Shown here in pieces: positions 8,344-17,508 of a stretch of DNA of 64,000 bases. Position 1 is the stretch's first letter; every line of letters starts with the position of its first letter. The notes under the pieces are model-generated. The model worked only from the letters and a program-made list of their open reading frames with translations, was not told the origin of the DNA and ran no database searches. A program made the translations under genes and the position numbers. The DNA is taken from the NCBI RefSeq assembly GCF_017356015.1, contig NZ_JAFIQV010000038.1:1-64000 (forward strand), written 5' to 3'. This DNA is from Azospirillum sp. SYSU D00513. GTDB taxonomy: Bacteria; Pseudomonadota; Alphaproteobacteria; Azospirillales; Azospirillaceae.

Positions 8344-8979
8344 TCAGCGCGTGGCGAGGGAGCGGTCGAGCGCCAGTTCCGGGCCGTCCGCCCCGTCGGC
8401 GATGCCGATGAGGCTGGTGCCCCGCCGGTCCACCAGATCGACGTCTACGGGGCGGCCGTTGTTGTGGTTCTTCCACATCTGATAGATGGCCAGCGCGGTC
8501 ATCATCTTGGTGTCGCTGCTGGCCTTGTCCATCCAGTCGGCCGTCGGCCGGACGCGCAGCCGGTCGCCCTCCGCGCTCACCACGCGGTCGATGATGGAAT
8601 AGCCGACCTCCCGCCCGATCTCGTCGAGGAGCCCATCGAACTGCGGCGAGATGCGCGCGAAGGCGCCAACGCCGCCGCCGAGGTTCGACGCCTCGACGCG
8701 GCGGACCAGGTCGGAGAAGACCCAGCCCTCCTCGCCGGTCCGCTCGACGCGGACGCCGATCCACTGGCCGTCCCGCTTCAGCTCGATCAGGTCGGTGCCC
8801 CGCTCGACCGTGGAGCGGATGCTGGCGCTGTCCGACGGCCCGGAGCGCAGGTTCACCCGCTCGCCGGAGACGCTGTAGACGTCCCCGGTCTCGGCCCCGG
8901 CCGGTGGCGCCAGCGCCAGCATGGCGCAGCCGCACAGAACGGCCCCGAGGCCGCGAATGCCCGTGATTGCTTTCGACAT
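8344..8979 (-). CDS. Exported SH3-domain protein
   Basis: A 211-aa protein with a signal peptide (GLGAVLCGCAMLALAPPAGA) and a bacterial SH3b domain at about 33-95 (VNLRSGPS, GTDLIEL, GEEGWVFSDLV). SH3b domains of exported proteins usually bind cell-wall peptides or other proteins. The C-terminal half (about 100-211) is not recognised. GGGAGAGAG precedes ATG 8979. It lies just downstream of the FixJ-type regulator gene on the same strand. Confidence 0.7.
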   Translation of the reverse strand: MSKAITGIRGLGAVLCGCAMLALAPPAGAETGDVYSVSGERVNLRSGPSDSASIRSTVERGTDLIELKRDGQWIGVRVERTGEEGWVFSDLVRRVEASNLGGGVGAFARISPQFDGLLDEIGREVGYSIIDRVVSAEGDRLRVRPTADWMDKASSDTKMMTALAIYQMWKNHNNGRPVDVDLVDRRGTSLIGIADGADGPELALDRSLATR

Positions 8980-9131
8980 GTCTCTCTCCCGGATCTTGGC
9001 CCGAAGGCCTGCCTCTCACCGCCAAGGCGCCGTTCCGCCATCGGGATACAACAGCGCGAGAGCAAAGGCGTCGCAGTGCCCCGCAGGCGAGCCTTGGCGG
9101 ACATCCGGAGGAGGGGGCTTGGCGAAAGGGC

Positions 9132-9824
9132 TTACCGCAGGGCGGCGTGGCGGTCCCGCTCCGCCGCCCCGCCGTCGGCGGCCAGCCGGTCGGCGATGCG
9201 CACCAGCTCCGGCAGGGACTTGGCCTGGAGCTTGTTCATGACCTGCGCGCGGTGAACCTTCACGGTGATCTCGCTGAGCTGGAGCGTGGCGGCGATCTGC
9301 TTGTTGAGTTGCCCGCTGGCAACCAGCGCCATGACCTCCCGCTCCCGCCCCGTCAGCAGCCGGTAGCGTGCCCGCAGGTCGGACATCGCCGCGGCGGCCT
9401 CGCGCCGGCTCCGGTCGGTGTCGATCCCCCTCTGGACCGCATCGAGGAAGTCCTGGTCGCGAAAGGGCTTTGTCAGGAACTCGATGGCGCCGGCCTTCAT
9501 CGCGCTGACGGACATGGGAATGTCGCCATGGCCGGTGATGAAGATCAGGGGAATGCCGACGCCCAATTCCGCCAACTCCCTCTGGAATTCCAGCCCGCTG
9601 CGCCCCGGCAGCCGGACGTCGAGCACGAGGCAGCCAGGCGCGTCGGGACGTTTGGCCTCCAGGAAGGAGTGCGTGGACTCGAAGGACAGCGCCGCCAGCC
9701 CGACCGACCGCAGCAGGTTCTCGAGCGACTCCCGGATGTAGGGGTCGTCGTCGATGATGAGGACGATTGGATGTAGGGCGGGGGCGTCGGCGGGGGAAAG
9801 GTCGGGCTTCCGGTCCGGTCTCAT
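9132..9824 (-). CDS. FixJ/NarL-type response regulator
   Basis: A 230-aa regulator. The receiver domain (about 18-135) has the acidic pocket IDDD (24-27), the phospho-acceptor D69 (LVLDVRLPG) and the switch lysine in FLTKPF. The LuxR-type helix-turn-helix follows (about 150-215; LTGREREVMALVASG, NKQIAATL, TVKVHR). Its ATG overlaps the stop of the kinase gene (ATGA at 9821-9824), so the two are co-translated and form one two-component pair. The kinase is membrane-bound; the signal is unknown. Confidence 0.9.
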   Translation of the reverse strand: MRPDRKPDLSPADAPALHPIVLIIDDDPYIRESLENLLRSVGLAALSFESTHSFLEAKRPDAPGCLVLDVRLPGRSGLEFQRELAELGVGIPLIFITGHGDIPMSVSAMKAGAIEFLTKPFRDQDFLDAVQRGIDTDRSRREAAAAMSDLRARYRLLTGREREVMALVASGQLNKQIAATLQLSEITVKVHRAQVMNKLQAKSLPELVRIADRLAADGGAAERDRHAALR

Positions 9825-11446
9825 CGCGCTCGCTCCGTCGTTGGCGGCCCGTCATCCGGGTCCGCCGGCAACGTAAACTGGAACATGCTACCGTGCGGGG
9901 CGGCTTCGGTGAACCACAAACGGCCGCCATGCGCCTCGACGATCGAGCGGCACAGCATCAGCCCCATGCCGATCCCGTGGGGCTTCGTCGTGAAGAACGG
10001 CTCGAAAACCCGGTCCCGATGCCCCGGATCCAGCCCCGGGCCGCTGTCCTCGACGGACACCAGAACGCTGCCGAAGGCGTGGCGTTCCGTTCGCACGCGC
10101 AAGCTGCAGGCTCCGCCGGCTGGACCGCCCGCCGCCTCCATGGCGTCGAGCGCGTTGGCGACGAGGTTCAGCACCACCTGTTCGAGCTGCACCGGGTTCC
10201 CGGTGACCGACGGCAGCCATTTGTCGAGTTCGGTCCGCACGGAGACGCGCCCCAGCCGGGCCTCGCCCTCGACCCGCCGGAGGACCCTGCGGATGAGGGC
10301 GTTCAGGTCCAGCGGAGCCCGTTCGCGGGCTTCCTTCCGGAAGACGAGGCCGGTGTTCTCGACGATCTTTCCCGCGCGGTGCCCGTCGCGGACGACGCGC
10401 CGCAGGGCCGCCTGCGCCTCGCCGATGTCCGGAACATCCCGTTCCAGCCATTTCAGCCCCGTGTTGGCGTTGGTCACCATGCTCGACAAGGGCTGGTTGA
10501 CCTCATGCGCGATGGAGGCCGAGAGCGCTTCCATCGTCATCAGCCGCGCCTCCCGCACGCGGCGCTCCGCCGCGGCCGACCGGACGAGCCGGGCGTACAG
10601 CGCGGCCGTCTCCGCCAGCAGCACGACCAGCACGATGCTGGCCGAAGCGAGCCCATAGAGCCGCCCCGCCCACCAGCCGAGGCTGTAGCGCCCCGAACTG
10701 ACGAAGCCGAGCAGGACCGTCTCGATGATCCAGGCCCCGACCACCACCATGAGCCAGAGCCCCAGCACCGAACGCCGCCGCAGCCACAGCAGCGCCAGCG
10801 CCACCAGGCAGACCAGCAGCGTCGCGTAGAGGACGAGGTTCCAGACCCCCGTCGTCCGCGCCCGGTCGATCATGAAATCCGGCATGGCCGCGTCGTTCGA
10901 CAGGATGAGCCAGGTCAGGCCGCAGACCAGTGCAACGGTCCCCAGGATGCACCCGAACACGGTGCGCCGCGCGGCGGCCCCGGAGGGCCAGCCGCCGCTC
11001 CCGTCATCCAGCAGGGCGTATGCCAGCACGAACAGTGGGAAACCGAGGCGCCGCAGGCCGGCGATGGAGGCGGTGCTCTGAAGTTCGGCGCCCAGCAGCC
11101 CGTTCGGCGCGAAGACGCCGGGGAAGGTGAGCAGCCAGGGAATCATCATCAGCGCCGCGAACAGGTAGCCGACCGCCAGCGCGAGCAGGGCGCGCGAGGG
11201 CCTGATCGCGAACTGGGCGAACAGCAGGGCCGCGGTGATCGCCTCGGTCGTCACGACCGCGGTCGCGTAGGCCGGCAGAAGGATTTCGGTGCCCGCGAGC
11301 GCCACGCGCGCGAAGGGGGCGGTCAGGGCCAGCGCGGCGAGCAGGACCAGCAGGACGCCGGCGGCGAGCCTCTTCTGCCCCGGACCCGGCGGCAGGCCGG
11401 AGAGCAGGAAATGCTGCTCGGCCGGCGGATCGATGGTCCTCGGCAT
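9821..11446 (-). CDS. Membrane sensor histidine kinase with MASE4 domain
   Basis: A 541-aa kinase. Residues about 25-265 hold roughly eight membrane segments resembling the MASE4 sensor domain (FLLSGLPPG, LPAYATAVVTTEAITAALLF). A short linker leads to the dimerisation/phospho-acceptor helix (SIAHEVNQPLSS) and an HATPase_c domain with N-box (NLVANALDAM), G1 (DSGPGLDP) and G2 (GIGMGL) motifs. The FixL-like H-box agrees with its FixJ-like partner. I chose ATG 11446 for the GGGAGGGAG site before it; an upstream ATG at 11596 would add 50 low-complexity residues. Confidence 0.85.
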   Translation of the reverse strand: MPRTIDPPAEQHFLLSGLPPGPGQKRLAAGVLLVLLAALALTAPFARVALAGTEILLPAYATAVVTTEAITAALLFAQFAIRPSRALLALAVGYLFAALMMIPWLLTFPGVFAPNGLLGAELQSTASIAGLRRLGFPLFVLAYALLDDGSGGWPSGAAARRTVFGCILGTVALVCGLTWLILSNDAAMPDFMIDRARTTGVWNLVLYATLLVCLVALALLWLRRRSVLGLWLMVVVGAWIIETVLLGFVSSGRYSLGWWAGRLYGLASASIVLVVLLAETAALYARLVRSAAAERRVREARLMTMEALSASIAHEVNQPLSSMVTNANTGLKWLERDVPDIGEAQAALRRVVRDGHRAGKIVENTGLVFRKEARERAPLDLNALIRRVLRRVEGEARLGRVSVRTELDKWLPSVTGNPVQLEQVVLNLVANALDAMEAAGGPAGGACSLRVRTERHAFGSVLVSVEDSGPGLDPGHRDRVFEPFFTTKPHGIGMGLMLCRSIVEAHGGRLWFTEAAPHGSMFQFTLPADPDDGPPTTERAR

Positions 11447-11664
11447 GGCTCCCTCCCGGCACGGCCCCCCGGTTCGTCCCCCTGGATCTTCCGCCGGCCG
11501 CTCGGATGGGGACCGGGGGGAGGGCGAAACTGCCCTCTCCCGGCACCCCGCGTCCATTATGCCAAGGTATAGGAAAAGGACGGTCAGGCCCAACACGGGC
11601 GTGGCTCCGGCCGCCGGACGGTGGGCACGGAGCCATCAAGGGAGCCACTCGGGGGGTTGCCGGT

Positions 11665-13320
11665 TCAGGGCGCGGACCGGGTGTCCAGCGCCAGGAAATG
11701 CTGCACCAGCGGCGGCTCGGCGCCCTGGTGCAGGCGGCGGGCTTCGGTCTGCACGTCCGCATCCGCCTTCGAGGCGCGGCGGTGCTGGCGCAGATGCTCG
11801 GCCCAGGATTCGACGAAGAACCATTCGACGAGGCGCTCGGGGTCGGCGGCGTCCTCCGAGACGCCCCAGCCATAGGCGCCGTCCCGCCGGCGGGCGCCGG
11901 ACAGGGCCGACAGGGCCGCCAGGAAGGCCGCGCGGTCCTCCGGCCGGATGCGGTAGGTCACCGTGATCATCACCGGGCCGCGGTCGTTCGCCACCGGCTC
12001 GGAGATCAGTGGCTCCGGCCAGTGCATGGAGGGGGTGAGGTCGCTTTCCCCGCTCGGCAGCCTGGCCCGGAAGGCGAGCAGCGAGGTGACGGCGAGCCCC
12101 GCCCCGGACAGGAGCAGGGCCACGTCCACCCCCGCCGCCTGGGCAAGCAGGCCCCAGCCCACGCTGCCCGCCGCCATGGCGCCGTTGAAGGCGGTCAGGT
12201 AGATGGCGAGGCCGCGTCCGCGCACCCAGTTCGGCAGGATGCCCTGCACCGTCGCGTTCAGCGTGGTCAGGATGGCGATCCAGGCCATGCCGAGCACGAG
12301 CGCCGCGACCAGGCCCACCGCCGGGATGCCGATGACCGCCAGCAGCGCCGTCGCCGCCGCCGTGACCAGCGAGGCCGCCAGCACGAGCCGGTCCTGCCCC
12401 AGCCGGGCGCGCAGGCGCGGCAGCAGCAGCGCGCCGGCGATGGCACCCGCCCCGACGCTGCCGAGCATCAGCCCGTAGAAGCCCGGCCCGCCGCCGAGTT
12501 CCTGCCGCGCGACGATGGGCAGCAGCGCCCAGACGGCGCTGGCGAAGGCGAAGAAGAGCACCGCGCGCCACAGCACCCGGTGCATCTCGCCGCTCGCCCG
12601 GGCGTAGCGCAGCCCGGCCCGCAGGGCGCCGCCGAACTCCTCGCGCAGCCCATCCCCGGCACCCGCGTCGCGCTTCCACCAGAACAGCACGGCGATGACG
12701 ATGAGGTAGCTCAGCACATCGAGGCCGTAGGTCGCCGTGACGCCGAAGGTGGCCAGCACGAGGCCTCCCAGCGCCGGGCCGATGGCGCGGGAGATGTTGA
12801 AGCCCAGCGAATTGAGCGCCACCGCCCCCTTCAGCTCCGCGCGGGGCACCAGCTCCGGCGTGATCGCCTGCCAGGTCGGCATGGCGAGTGCGGCCCCCGT
12901 GCCGCCGAGCAGCGTCAGGGCGACGAGGCTTCCGACCGAGACGCTGCCGGACCAGGCGAGCAGGGCGAGCGTCGCGCTGACCAGGGCCAGGGCGACCTGG
13001 ATGCCGATCAGGAAGCGGCGCCGGTCGAGTATGTCGGACAGGACGCCCGCGGGAATGGCGAGCAGGAAGATCGGCAGCGTGCCCGCCGCCTGGATCAGCG
13101 CCACCGCCGCCGGGGACGCCGAGATCTCCGTCACCAGCCAGGAGCTGGCGACGTCGCGCATGAAGGTGCCCATGTTGCCGAGCACCGTCGCCATCCAGAT
13201 CGCGGCGAACAGGGGGTGGCGCAGGGGAGCGAAGGTGCCGGGCGGAGCGGCCGGAGCCGCTCCCGCCTCGGGCACCGGGTGGGGCGCCGGGCCGGGCGCC
13301 GGACCGGATGTTGCCGTCAT
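11665..13320 (-). CDS. MFS exporter (MFS_3 type) with C-terminal ABM-like domain
   Basis: A 551-aa major facilitator protein of the MFS_3 (EntS-like) class with about 12 membrane segments in residues 30-430. A cytoplasmic C-terminal tail (about 445-551: VTYRIRPEDRAAFLAALSAL...) resembles an antibiotic-biosynthesis-monooxygenase/dimeric alpha-beta barrel domain. Such tails occur in the MFS_3 family. Likely a drug or metabolite efflux pump. Its ATG overlaps the DoxX stop (ATGA), so it is the last gene of the minus-strand cluster 16.0-11.7 kb. Confidence 0.82.
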   Translation of the reverse strand: MTATSGPAPGPAPHPVPEAGAAPAAPPGTFAPLRHPLFAAIWMATVLGNMGTFMRDVASSWLVTEISASPAAVALIQAAGTLPIFLLAIPAGVLSDILDRRRFLIGIQVALALVSATLALLAWSGSVSVGSLVALTLLGGTGAALAMPTWQAITPELVPRAELKGAVALNSLGFNISRAIGPALGGLVLATFGVTATYGLDVLSYLIVIAVLFWWKRDAGAGDGLREEFGGALRAGLRYARASGEMHRVLWRAVLFFAFASAVWALLPIVARQELGGGPGFYGLMLGSVGAGAIAGALLLPRLRARLGQDRLVLAASLVTAAATALLAVIGIPAVGLVAALVLGMAWIAILTTLNATVQGILPNWVRGRGLAIYLTAFNGAMAAGSVGWGLLAQAAGVDVALLLSGAGLAVTSLLAFRARLPSGESDLTPSMHWPEPLISEPVANDRGPVMITVTYRIRPEDRAAFLAALSALSGARRRDGAYGWGVSEDAADPERLVEWFFVESWAEHLRQHRRASKADADVQTEARRLHQGAEPPLVQHFLALDTRSAP

Positions 13321-13742
13321 GACCGCCCCGCCCGGCGGTTGACCAGCAGGGCGGCGACGGCGAGCCCGCCGACGATGGCGGCATGCTCGAAGAAGGTCGC
13401 CGTCTGCCGGCCCCGGTCAGCCCCCTCGAAGGCCCAGAAGGGGTGGGCGAGCAGCGTGGCGATGGCCGTGAAGACCGCCAGCATGCCCGCCCCGAGCCAG
13501 CACCAGCGCCGGGTCAGGAAGAGCAGCGATCCGCCGAGCTGCGTCGCAACGACGGCCCCGGCGAAGAGGGATGCCGGCTCCAGCCCGAGCCCGGCCATCT
13601 CCGCCGTGGCGCCGGAGAAGTCGAGGAGCTTGACGATCCCGCTCACCAGGAAGGGCGAGGCGAGGGCGAGGCGCGCCAGATGGTCGAGGCCGGGAAGGGC
13701 CAGCAGTTGGGAGACCGGGCGCGGAACGGCGATGTCGCTCAT
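13317..13742 (-). CDS. DoxX family membrane protein
   Basis: A 141-aa integral membrane protein with four hydrophobic segments (RLALASPFLVSGIVKLLDF, SLFAGAVVATQLGGSLLFL, then two more), matching DoxX/DoxD-like quinone-related membrane proteins of poorly defined function. ATG 13742 has GGAGGG four to five bases upstream; the in-frame ATGs at 13754/13757 lack this. It lies 14 bp after the amidohydrolase and overlaps the MFS gene. Confidence 0.8.
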   Translation of the reverse strand: MSDIAVPRPVSQLLALPGLDHLARLALASPFLVSGIVKLLDFSGATAEMAGLGLEPASLFAGAVVATQLGGSLLFLTRRWCWLGAGMLAVFTAIATLLAHPFWAFEGADRGRQTATFFEHAAIVGGLAVAALLVNRRAGRS

Positions 13743-13756
13743 GGAACCCTCCATCA

Positions 13757-15625
13757 TCAAAAGGCCCAGCAGGAGCAGCCGAGCGCGCCCCAGAAGGAGC
13801 GGCTGTCGGACACCGGCAGCTTGTCCGCCAGGGCCTTGGCGTGGCTGTGGCCGTGCACGCCGCAGCTGTTGGCGCAGCCGCAGGCCGAGGCGAAGGCGTC
13901 GCCCGCCTGCGGCTGGTTGCGCGGCTGGTAGCCGCCGTGGAAGCCCACGGGCGACCAGTCGGGCATCGGCGCCGGCAGGGGCGGGGCGAGGTCGCGGAAC
14001 TCGCGGTCGCCATGGACGGGCTCGCCGCCGAGCAGCGTCAGCACCGAGGTGATGTCCTGGATCCCATCCTCCGGGACGGAGAAATAGTCGTCCGACAGCA
14101 CCACGAGGTCGGCGAGTTGCCCCTCCTTCACCTGGCCCTTCTTGCCGGGCTCGGTCGAGAACCAGGTGTTGGCCTCGGTCCACAGCCGCAACGCCGCCTC
14201 GCGGTCGAGCCGGTTGGCCGGGGGATAGAGCGTCAGCCCGCCGAGCGTCCGGCCGATGACCAGCCAGGACAGGGAGACCCAGGGGTTGTAGGAGGCGACG
14301 CGGGTGGCATCGGTGCCGGCACCGACCGGCACGCCGGCCTCCATCATGCGCCGGATCGGCGGCGTGCTCTCGGCGGCGCGGTTGCCGTAACGCGCGACGA
14401 ACTCCTCGCCCTGGTAGGCCATCCGGTGCTGGACCGCGATGCCGCCGCCGAGCGCCGCGATGCGGTCGATGTTGCGGGCGTCGATGGTCTCCGCATGGTC
14501 GATGAACCAGTGCAGCCCGTCGAGCGGCACGTCGCGGTTGACCTTCTCGAACACGTCGAGCGCGCGGGTGATGGTCTCGTTGTAGGTGGCGTGCAGGCGC
14601 CAGGGCCAGCGGTTCTCGGCGAGCAGGCGGACGACCGGCTCCAGGTCCGCCTCCATCGACGGGGCCATCTCCGGACGTTCGACGCGGAAGTCCTCGAAGT
14701 CGGCGGCGGTGTAGACGAGCATCTCGCCGGCGCCGTTGTGGCGGTAGCGGTCGTCGCCCTGGCCGGGCGTCACCTGCTTCACCCAGCCGGCGAAGTCCTT
14801 CAGCTCTTCCCTAGGCTTCTGCGTGAAGAGGTTGTAGGCGATGCGCACGGTGAGCTGGCCCTCACGGTGCAGCTCCTCGATGATGCGGTAGTCGTCGGGG
14901 TAGTTCTGGAAGCCGCCGCCGGCGTCGATCACGCTGGTGACGCCCAGCCGGTTGACCTCGCGCATGAAGTGGCGGGTGGAGTTCTTCTGGTACTCGGCCG
15001 GGAGCTTCGGCCCCTTGGCGAGCGTCGCGTAGAGGATCGTGGCGTTGGGCTTGGCGATCAGCAGGCCCGTCGGGTTGCCCTGCGCGTCGCGCTGGATCTC
15101 GCCGCCGGGGGGATCGGGCGTGTCCTTGCCGTAGCCGACGGCGCGCAGGGCGGCGGCGTTCAGCAGCGCGCGGTCGTAGAGGTGCAGGATGAAGACCGGC
15201 GTGTCGGGGGCCGCCGCATTGATCTCCTCGATCGTCGGCAGGCGCTTCTCGGCGAACTGGTGCTCGGTGAAGCCGCCGACGACGCGCACCCATTGCGGGG
15301 CGGGGGTGCGCTCGGCCTGGGATTTGAGCATGCGCATGGCGTCGGCCAGCGAGCGCACGCCGTCCCAGCGCAGCTCCATGTTGTAGTTCAGGCCGCCGCG
15401 GATGATGTGCATGTGGCTGTCGATCAGCCCCGGGATGGCCCGGCGGCCGCGCAGATCGATCTTGCGGGTCTCGGGCCCGGCCAGCGCCATGATCTCCCGC
15501 TCGGTTCCGGCCGCCGCGAAGCGCCCGTCGCGGACCGCGACCGCCGTTGCTTCGGGATTCTCGCGGTCGAGCGTGGTGATCCGGCCGTTGAACAGGATCA
15601 GGTCGGGAGGAAGGCTTTCCTTCAT
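13757..15625 (-). CDS. Amidohydrolase (YtcJ/Amidohydro_3-like)
   Basis: A 622-aa metal-dependent hydrolase. The metal site begins with HMH in GLIDSHMHIIRGG (about residues 66-78); HWFIDHAETID supplies later ligands and AGTDATR the catalytic Asp. The substrate is unknown. The C-terminus ends with a Cys/His-rich tail (CGCANSCGVHGHSHAK, GALGCSCWAF) beyond the barrel, which may bind metal. ATG 15625 follows AAGGAGAT. It is grouped with XapX, DoxX and MFS genes, and an isochorismatase-type hydrolase lies upstream, suggesting a small catabolic or detoxification locus. Confidence 0.82.
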   Translation of the reverse strand: MKESLPPDLILFNGRITTLDRENPEATAVAVRDGRFAAAGTEREIMALAGPETRKIDLRGRRAIPGLIDSHMHIIRGGLNYNMELRWDGVRSLADAMRMLKSQAERTPAPQWVRVVGGFTEHQFAEKRLPTIEEINAAAPDTPVFILHLYDRALLNAAALRAVGYGKDTPDPPGGEIQRDAQGNPTGLLIAKPNATILYATLAKGPKLPAEYQKNSTRHFMREVNRLGVTSVIDAGGGFQNYPDDYRIIEELHREGQLTVRIAYNLFTQKPREELKDFAGWVKQVTPGQGDDRYRHNGAGEMLVYTAADFEDFRVERPEMAPSMEADLEPVVRLLAENRWPWRLHATYNETITRALDVFEKVNRDVPLDGLHWFIDHAETIDARNIDRIAALGGGIAVQHRMAYQGEEFVARYGNRAAESTPPIRRMMEAGVPVGAGTDATRVASYNPWVSLSWLVIGRTLGGLTLYPPANRLDREAALRLWTEANTWFSTEPGKKGQVKEGQLADLVVLSDDYFSVPEDGIQDITSVLTLLGGEPVHGDREFRDLAPPLPAPMPDWSPVGFHGGYQPRNQPQAGDAFASACGCANSCGVHGHSHAKALADKLPVSDSRSFWGALGCSCWAF

Positions 15626-15683
15626 CGGGGATCTCCTTGGAAGGATTCGGATCGGCGGATGGGGAGGGGGAGGGCGGGAGCCG

Positions 15684-15986
15684 TCAGCCTTCCACGCGCG
15701 GTGCGGCTGGGGCGCCAGCCGAGGCGCCGGCGGCCATCCGGTCGGCCGGGCGCTGCCCCTTGGGGAGGTGGCCGAACATGTGGGGCTGGATCTGGTGCAG
15801 CCAGGAGAGCGCCGTGGGCTCCTGGCGCCAGACGCTCTTGACGAGCGGGGGGATCTGCTCGCCAAGGAGAATGCCGAGCAGCCCGATCAGGGCGACGACG
15901 GGCGGGGCCGGGGAGCGGACGTTGAGAAGGGCGTAGATCACGCCGACCAGCAGGCCGGCGCCGAGCGACAGGAGATAGACTTTCAT
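15684..15986 (-). CDS. XapX domain membrane protein
   Basis: A 100-aa protein opening with two membrane segments typical of XapX (MKVYLLSLGAGLLVGVIYAL; PPVVALIGLLGILLGE), followed by a soluble tail of about 45 residues ending in a Pro/Ala-rich stretch. The role is unknown; XapX proteins commonly sit with hydrolase and amidohydrolase genes as here. The tail is longer than the roughly 50-residue XapX core. Confidence 0.78.
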   Translation of the reverse strand: MKVYLLSLGAGLLVGVIYALLNVRSPAPPVVALIGLLGILLGEQIPPLVKSVWRQEPTALSWLHQIQPHMFGHLPKGQRPADRMAAGASAGAPAAPRVEG

Positions 15987-16014
15987 AAGACGGTCTCCAC
16001 CGCAAAGCCGGACG

Positions 16015-16045
16015 AAAAAAGGCGCCGGGCTTGCAGCCCGGCGCC
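16015..16045 (-). terminator. Strong intrinsic terminator after the isochorismatase-like gene
   Basis: GGCGCCGGGCT and AGCCCGGCGCC form a perfect 11-bp GC-rich stem (16021-16045, 3-base loop), followed on the minus strand by six T. It lies 18 bases past the stop at 16064 and before XapX, so downstream genes need read-through or another promoter. Confidence 0.85.
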
Positions 16046-16063
16046 GGCGGAGGTCAGCCCGGC

Positions 16064-16717
16064 TCAGCCCTCGTGGGCGTTGAACATGGACTTGGCGTAG
16101 ATGATGCCCAGGCCGTAGGCGCCGCCGTACTTCTTGGCGATGCCGGTGGTCATGTCGTAGGTCTCGGTGCGGGCCCAATCGCGCTGCAGTTCCAGCATGT
16201 ACTGGAGCGAGGTCATCGGGCGGACGCCGGCCTGCACCATGCGGTCCATGGCGCGCTCGTGCGCCTCGGCCGAGACGTCGCCGCAGGCGTCGGCGATGAC
16301 GTAGACCTCATAGCCCTGGTCGAGCGCCGACAGGGTCGGGCCGACGATGCAGACCGAGGTCCACAGGCCGCAGAAGACCAGGCGGTCCTTGCCAATCATG
16401 TTGACCTGCTCGATGACGGCGGCGTCCTCCCAGGTGTTCATGGAGGTGCGGTCGAGCAGCATCTGGCCGGGGAAGGCGTCGGTGATCTCGCTGAACATCG
16501 GCCCGGAGAAGCTCTTCTCGGCGACCGTGGTGAGGATGGTGGACACGCCGAAGCCGGCGGCGGCGTGGGCGACCAGGGCCGCGTTGTTCCGCAGCGTCAC
16601 GGCGTCGATCGAGTGGGTCGCGAAGGACATCTGCGACTGGAAGTCGATCATGACCAGCGTGTGGTCCTTCGGCGAGACCAGCATGGAACCGGGAGTCGGG
16701 GTCGCTTTGATGCTCAT
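16064..16717 (-). CDS. Isochorismatase-family cysteine hydrolase
   Basis: A 217-aa cysteine hydrolase of the isochorismatase-like fold. It shows the catalytic Asp in VMIDFQSQM (about residue 26), a Lys in VAEKSFSG and the nucleophile Cys in LWTSVCIVGPT. Likely hydrolyses an amide or related bond; substrate unknown. I chose ATG 16717 (MSIKATPTPG), the usual family start, though its ribosome site (AGGGA) is somewhat distant; ATG/GTG starts up to 16756 are possible. First gene of the cluster, separated from XapX by a terminator. Confidence 0.82.
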   Translation of the reverse strand: MSIKATPTPGSMLVSPKDHTLVMIDFQSQMSFATHSIDAVTLRNNAALVAHAAAGFGVSTILTTVAEKSFSGPMFSEITDAFPGQMLLDRTSMNTWEDAAVIEQVNMIGKDRLVFCGLWTSVCIVGPTLSALDQGYEVYVIADACGDVSAEAHERAMDRMVQAGVRPMTSLQYMLELQRDWARTETYDMTTGIAKKYGGAYGLGIIYAKSMFNAHEG

Positions 16718-17297
16718 GGTGCTTTCATCCCTGCAGGTGAAGGTGTTGCGGATCACGAGCGGGATGGTAGGAACAAAGGGCCGGACCGGGCTTGTCGCTT
16801 ACGGACATTCCTTGACGGATCCCGGCATGCCGTTCCGGGCCTGCCGTTTCGGGTCTGCCGTTTCGAGGGCGGCGGACCTGTGAAGGGGAGTCCAGGGGTA
16901 CAGGATCCCAAGACTTTGTCCTGACTTCACCGGCTTTTCTTTGCCCTATTCAGGAGCTTACATTCCACGGATATAGGCTTATGGGCCAGCCTTCAGGAAT
17001 TTTCGCCCTGCCGGATATCGGTCTTTCCTTCATGCCCATTCCTAAGCTTTCCGCCATTCCGGAGGAACGGGCACCCACTCCATGCGACTGCCCGGGAAAT
17101 TTTGATTTTCCCTTGTCTACGTTCTCGCCTTTCCTTGGATCGGACCATGATGTTCGATGAAATTTCGTGTGGACGGGATAACCAGAAACGACATTACCCG
17201 GTCTGTACCGATGCACGCCCCAGCCTACCGGGGTGCGAGGCCTAGAGTGCCGGTGGTGCCGACATTTGCCGACACCTTTCCGACACTGGAGGGTGCA
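16718..17297. other. Intergenic region without a recognisable gene
   Basis: About 580 bp, lower in GC than its flanks (much T-rich sequence at 16900-17160). Open frames here are antisense or lack ribosome sites. It holds a 14-bp tandem repeat (16823-16864) and presumably the promoters for the hydrolase (minus) and the small lipoprotein (plus). Confidence 0.5.
16823..16864. repeat. 14-bp tandem repeat, three copies
   Basis: Units CGGCATGCCGTTCC, GGGCCTGCCGTTTC and GGGTCTGCCGTTTC, head to tail, upstream of the isochorismatase-like gene. Units 2 and 3 differ at one base. Confidence 0.75.
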
Positions 17298-17420
17298 ATG
17301 AGGTATCTGCTGATCTCCATCATTCCCTTGCTTTTCCTCGCCGGATGTTCGGGCGACGGCATCCGGACCAGTAGCCTGGACGCGGGGCCGTCCGGAGCGC
17401 CATCGGGATACCGGCGCTGA
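17298..17420 (+). CDS. Small lipoprotein, 40 aa
   Basis: A 40-aa precursor: MRYLLISIIPLLFLAGC, with lipobox LAGC (Cys17), then a short Gly/Ser-rich tail. It is predicted to be lipidated and anchored in a membrane; mature length is only about 24 residues. GGAGGG lies five bases before ATG 17298. It resembles the next gene in leader and the motif C(S/E)GDG(I/F), so the two are probably paralogues. Confidence 0.62.
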   Translation: MRYLLISIIPLLFLAGCSGDGIRTSSLDAGPSGAPSGYRR

Positions 17421-17508
17421 CGGGAAACCCCGCACATCCGCGCCGCGACCGCGGCCCCGGCAGAGGACCACGGTAAGACCGGCGCACGACACGCATGGGA
17501 GGACAGAG

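Noticed and set aside
9767..11572. 601-codon plus-strand frame opposite the histidine kinase
   Set aside because: Composition typical of an antisense frame (Arg, Gln, Pro, His); the kinase on the other strand has all expected motifs.
11506..14052. 848-codon plus-strand frame
   Set aside because: Covers the MFS and DoxX genes in antisense; low-complexity product without domains.
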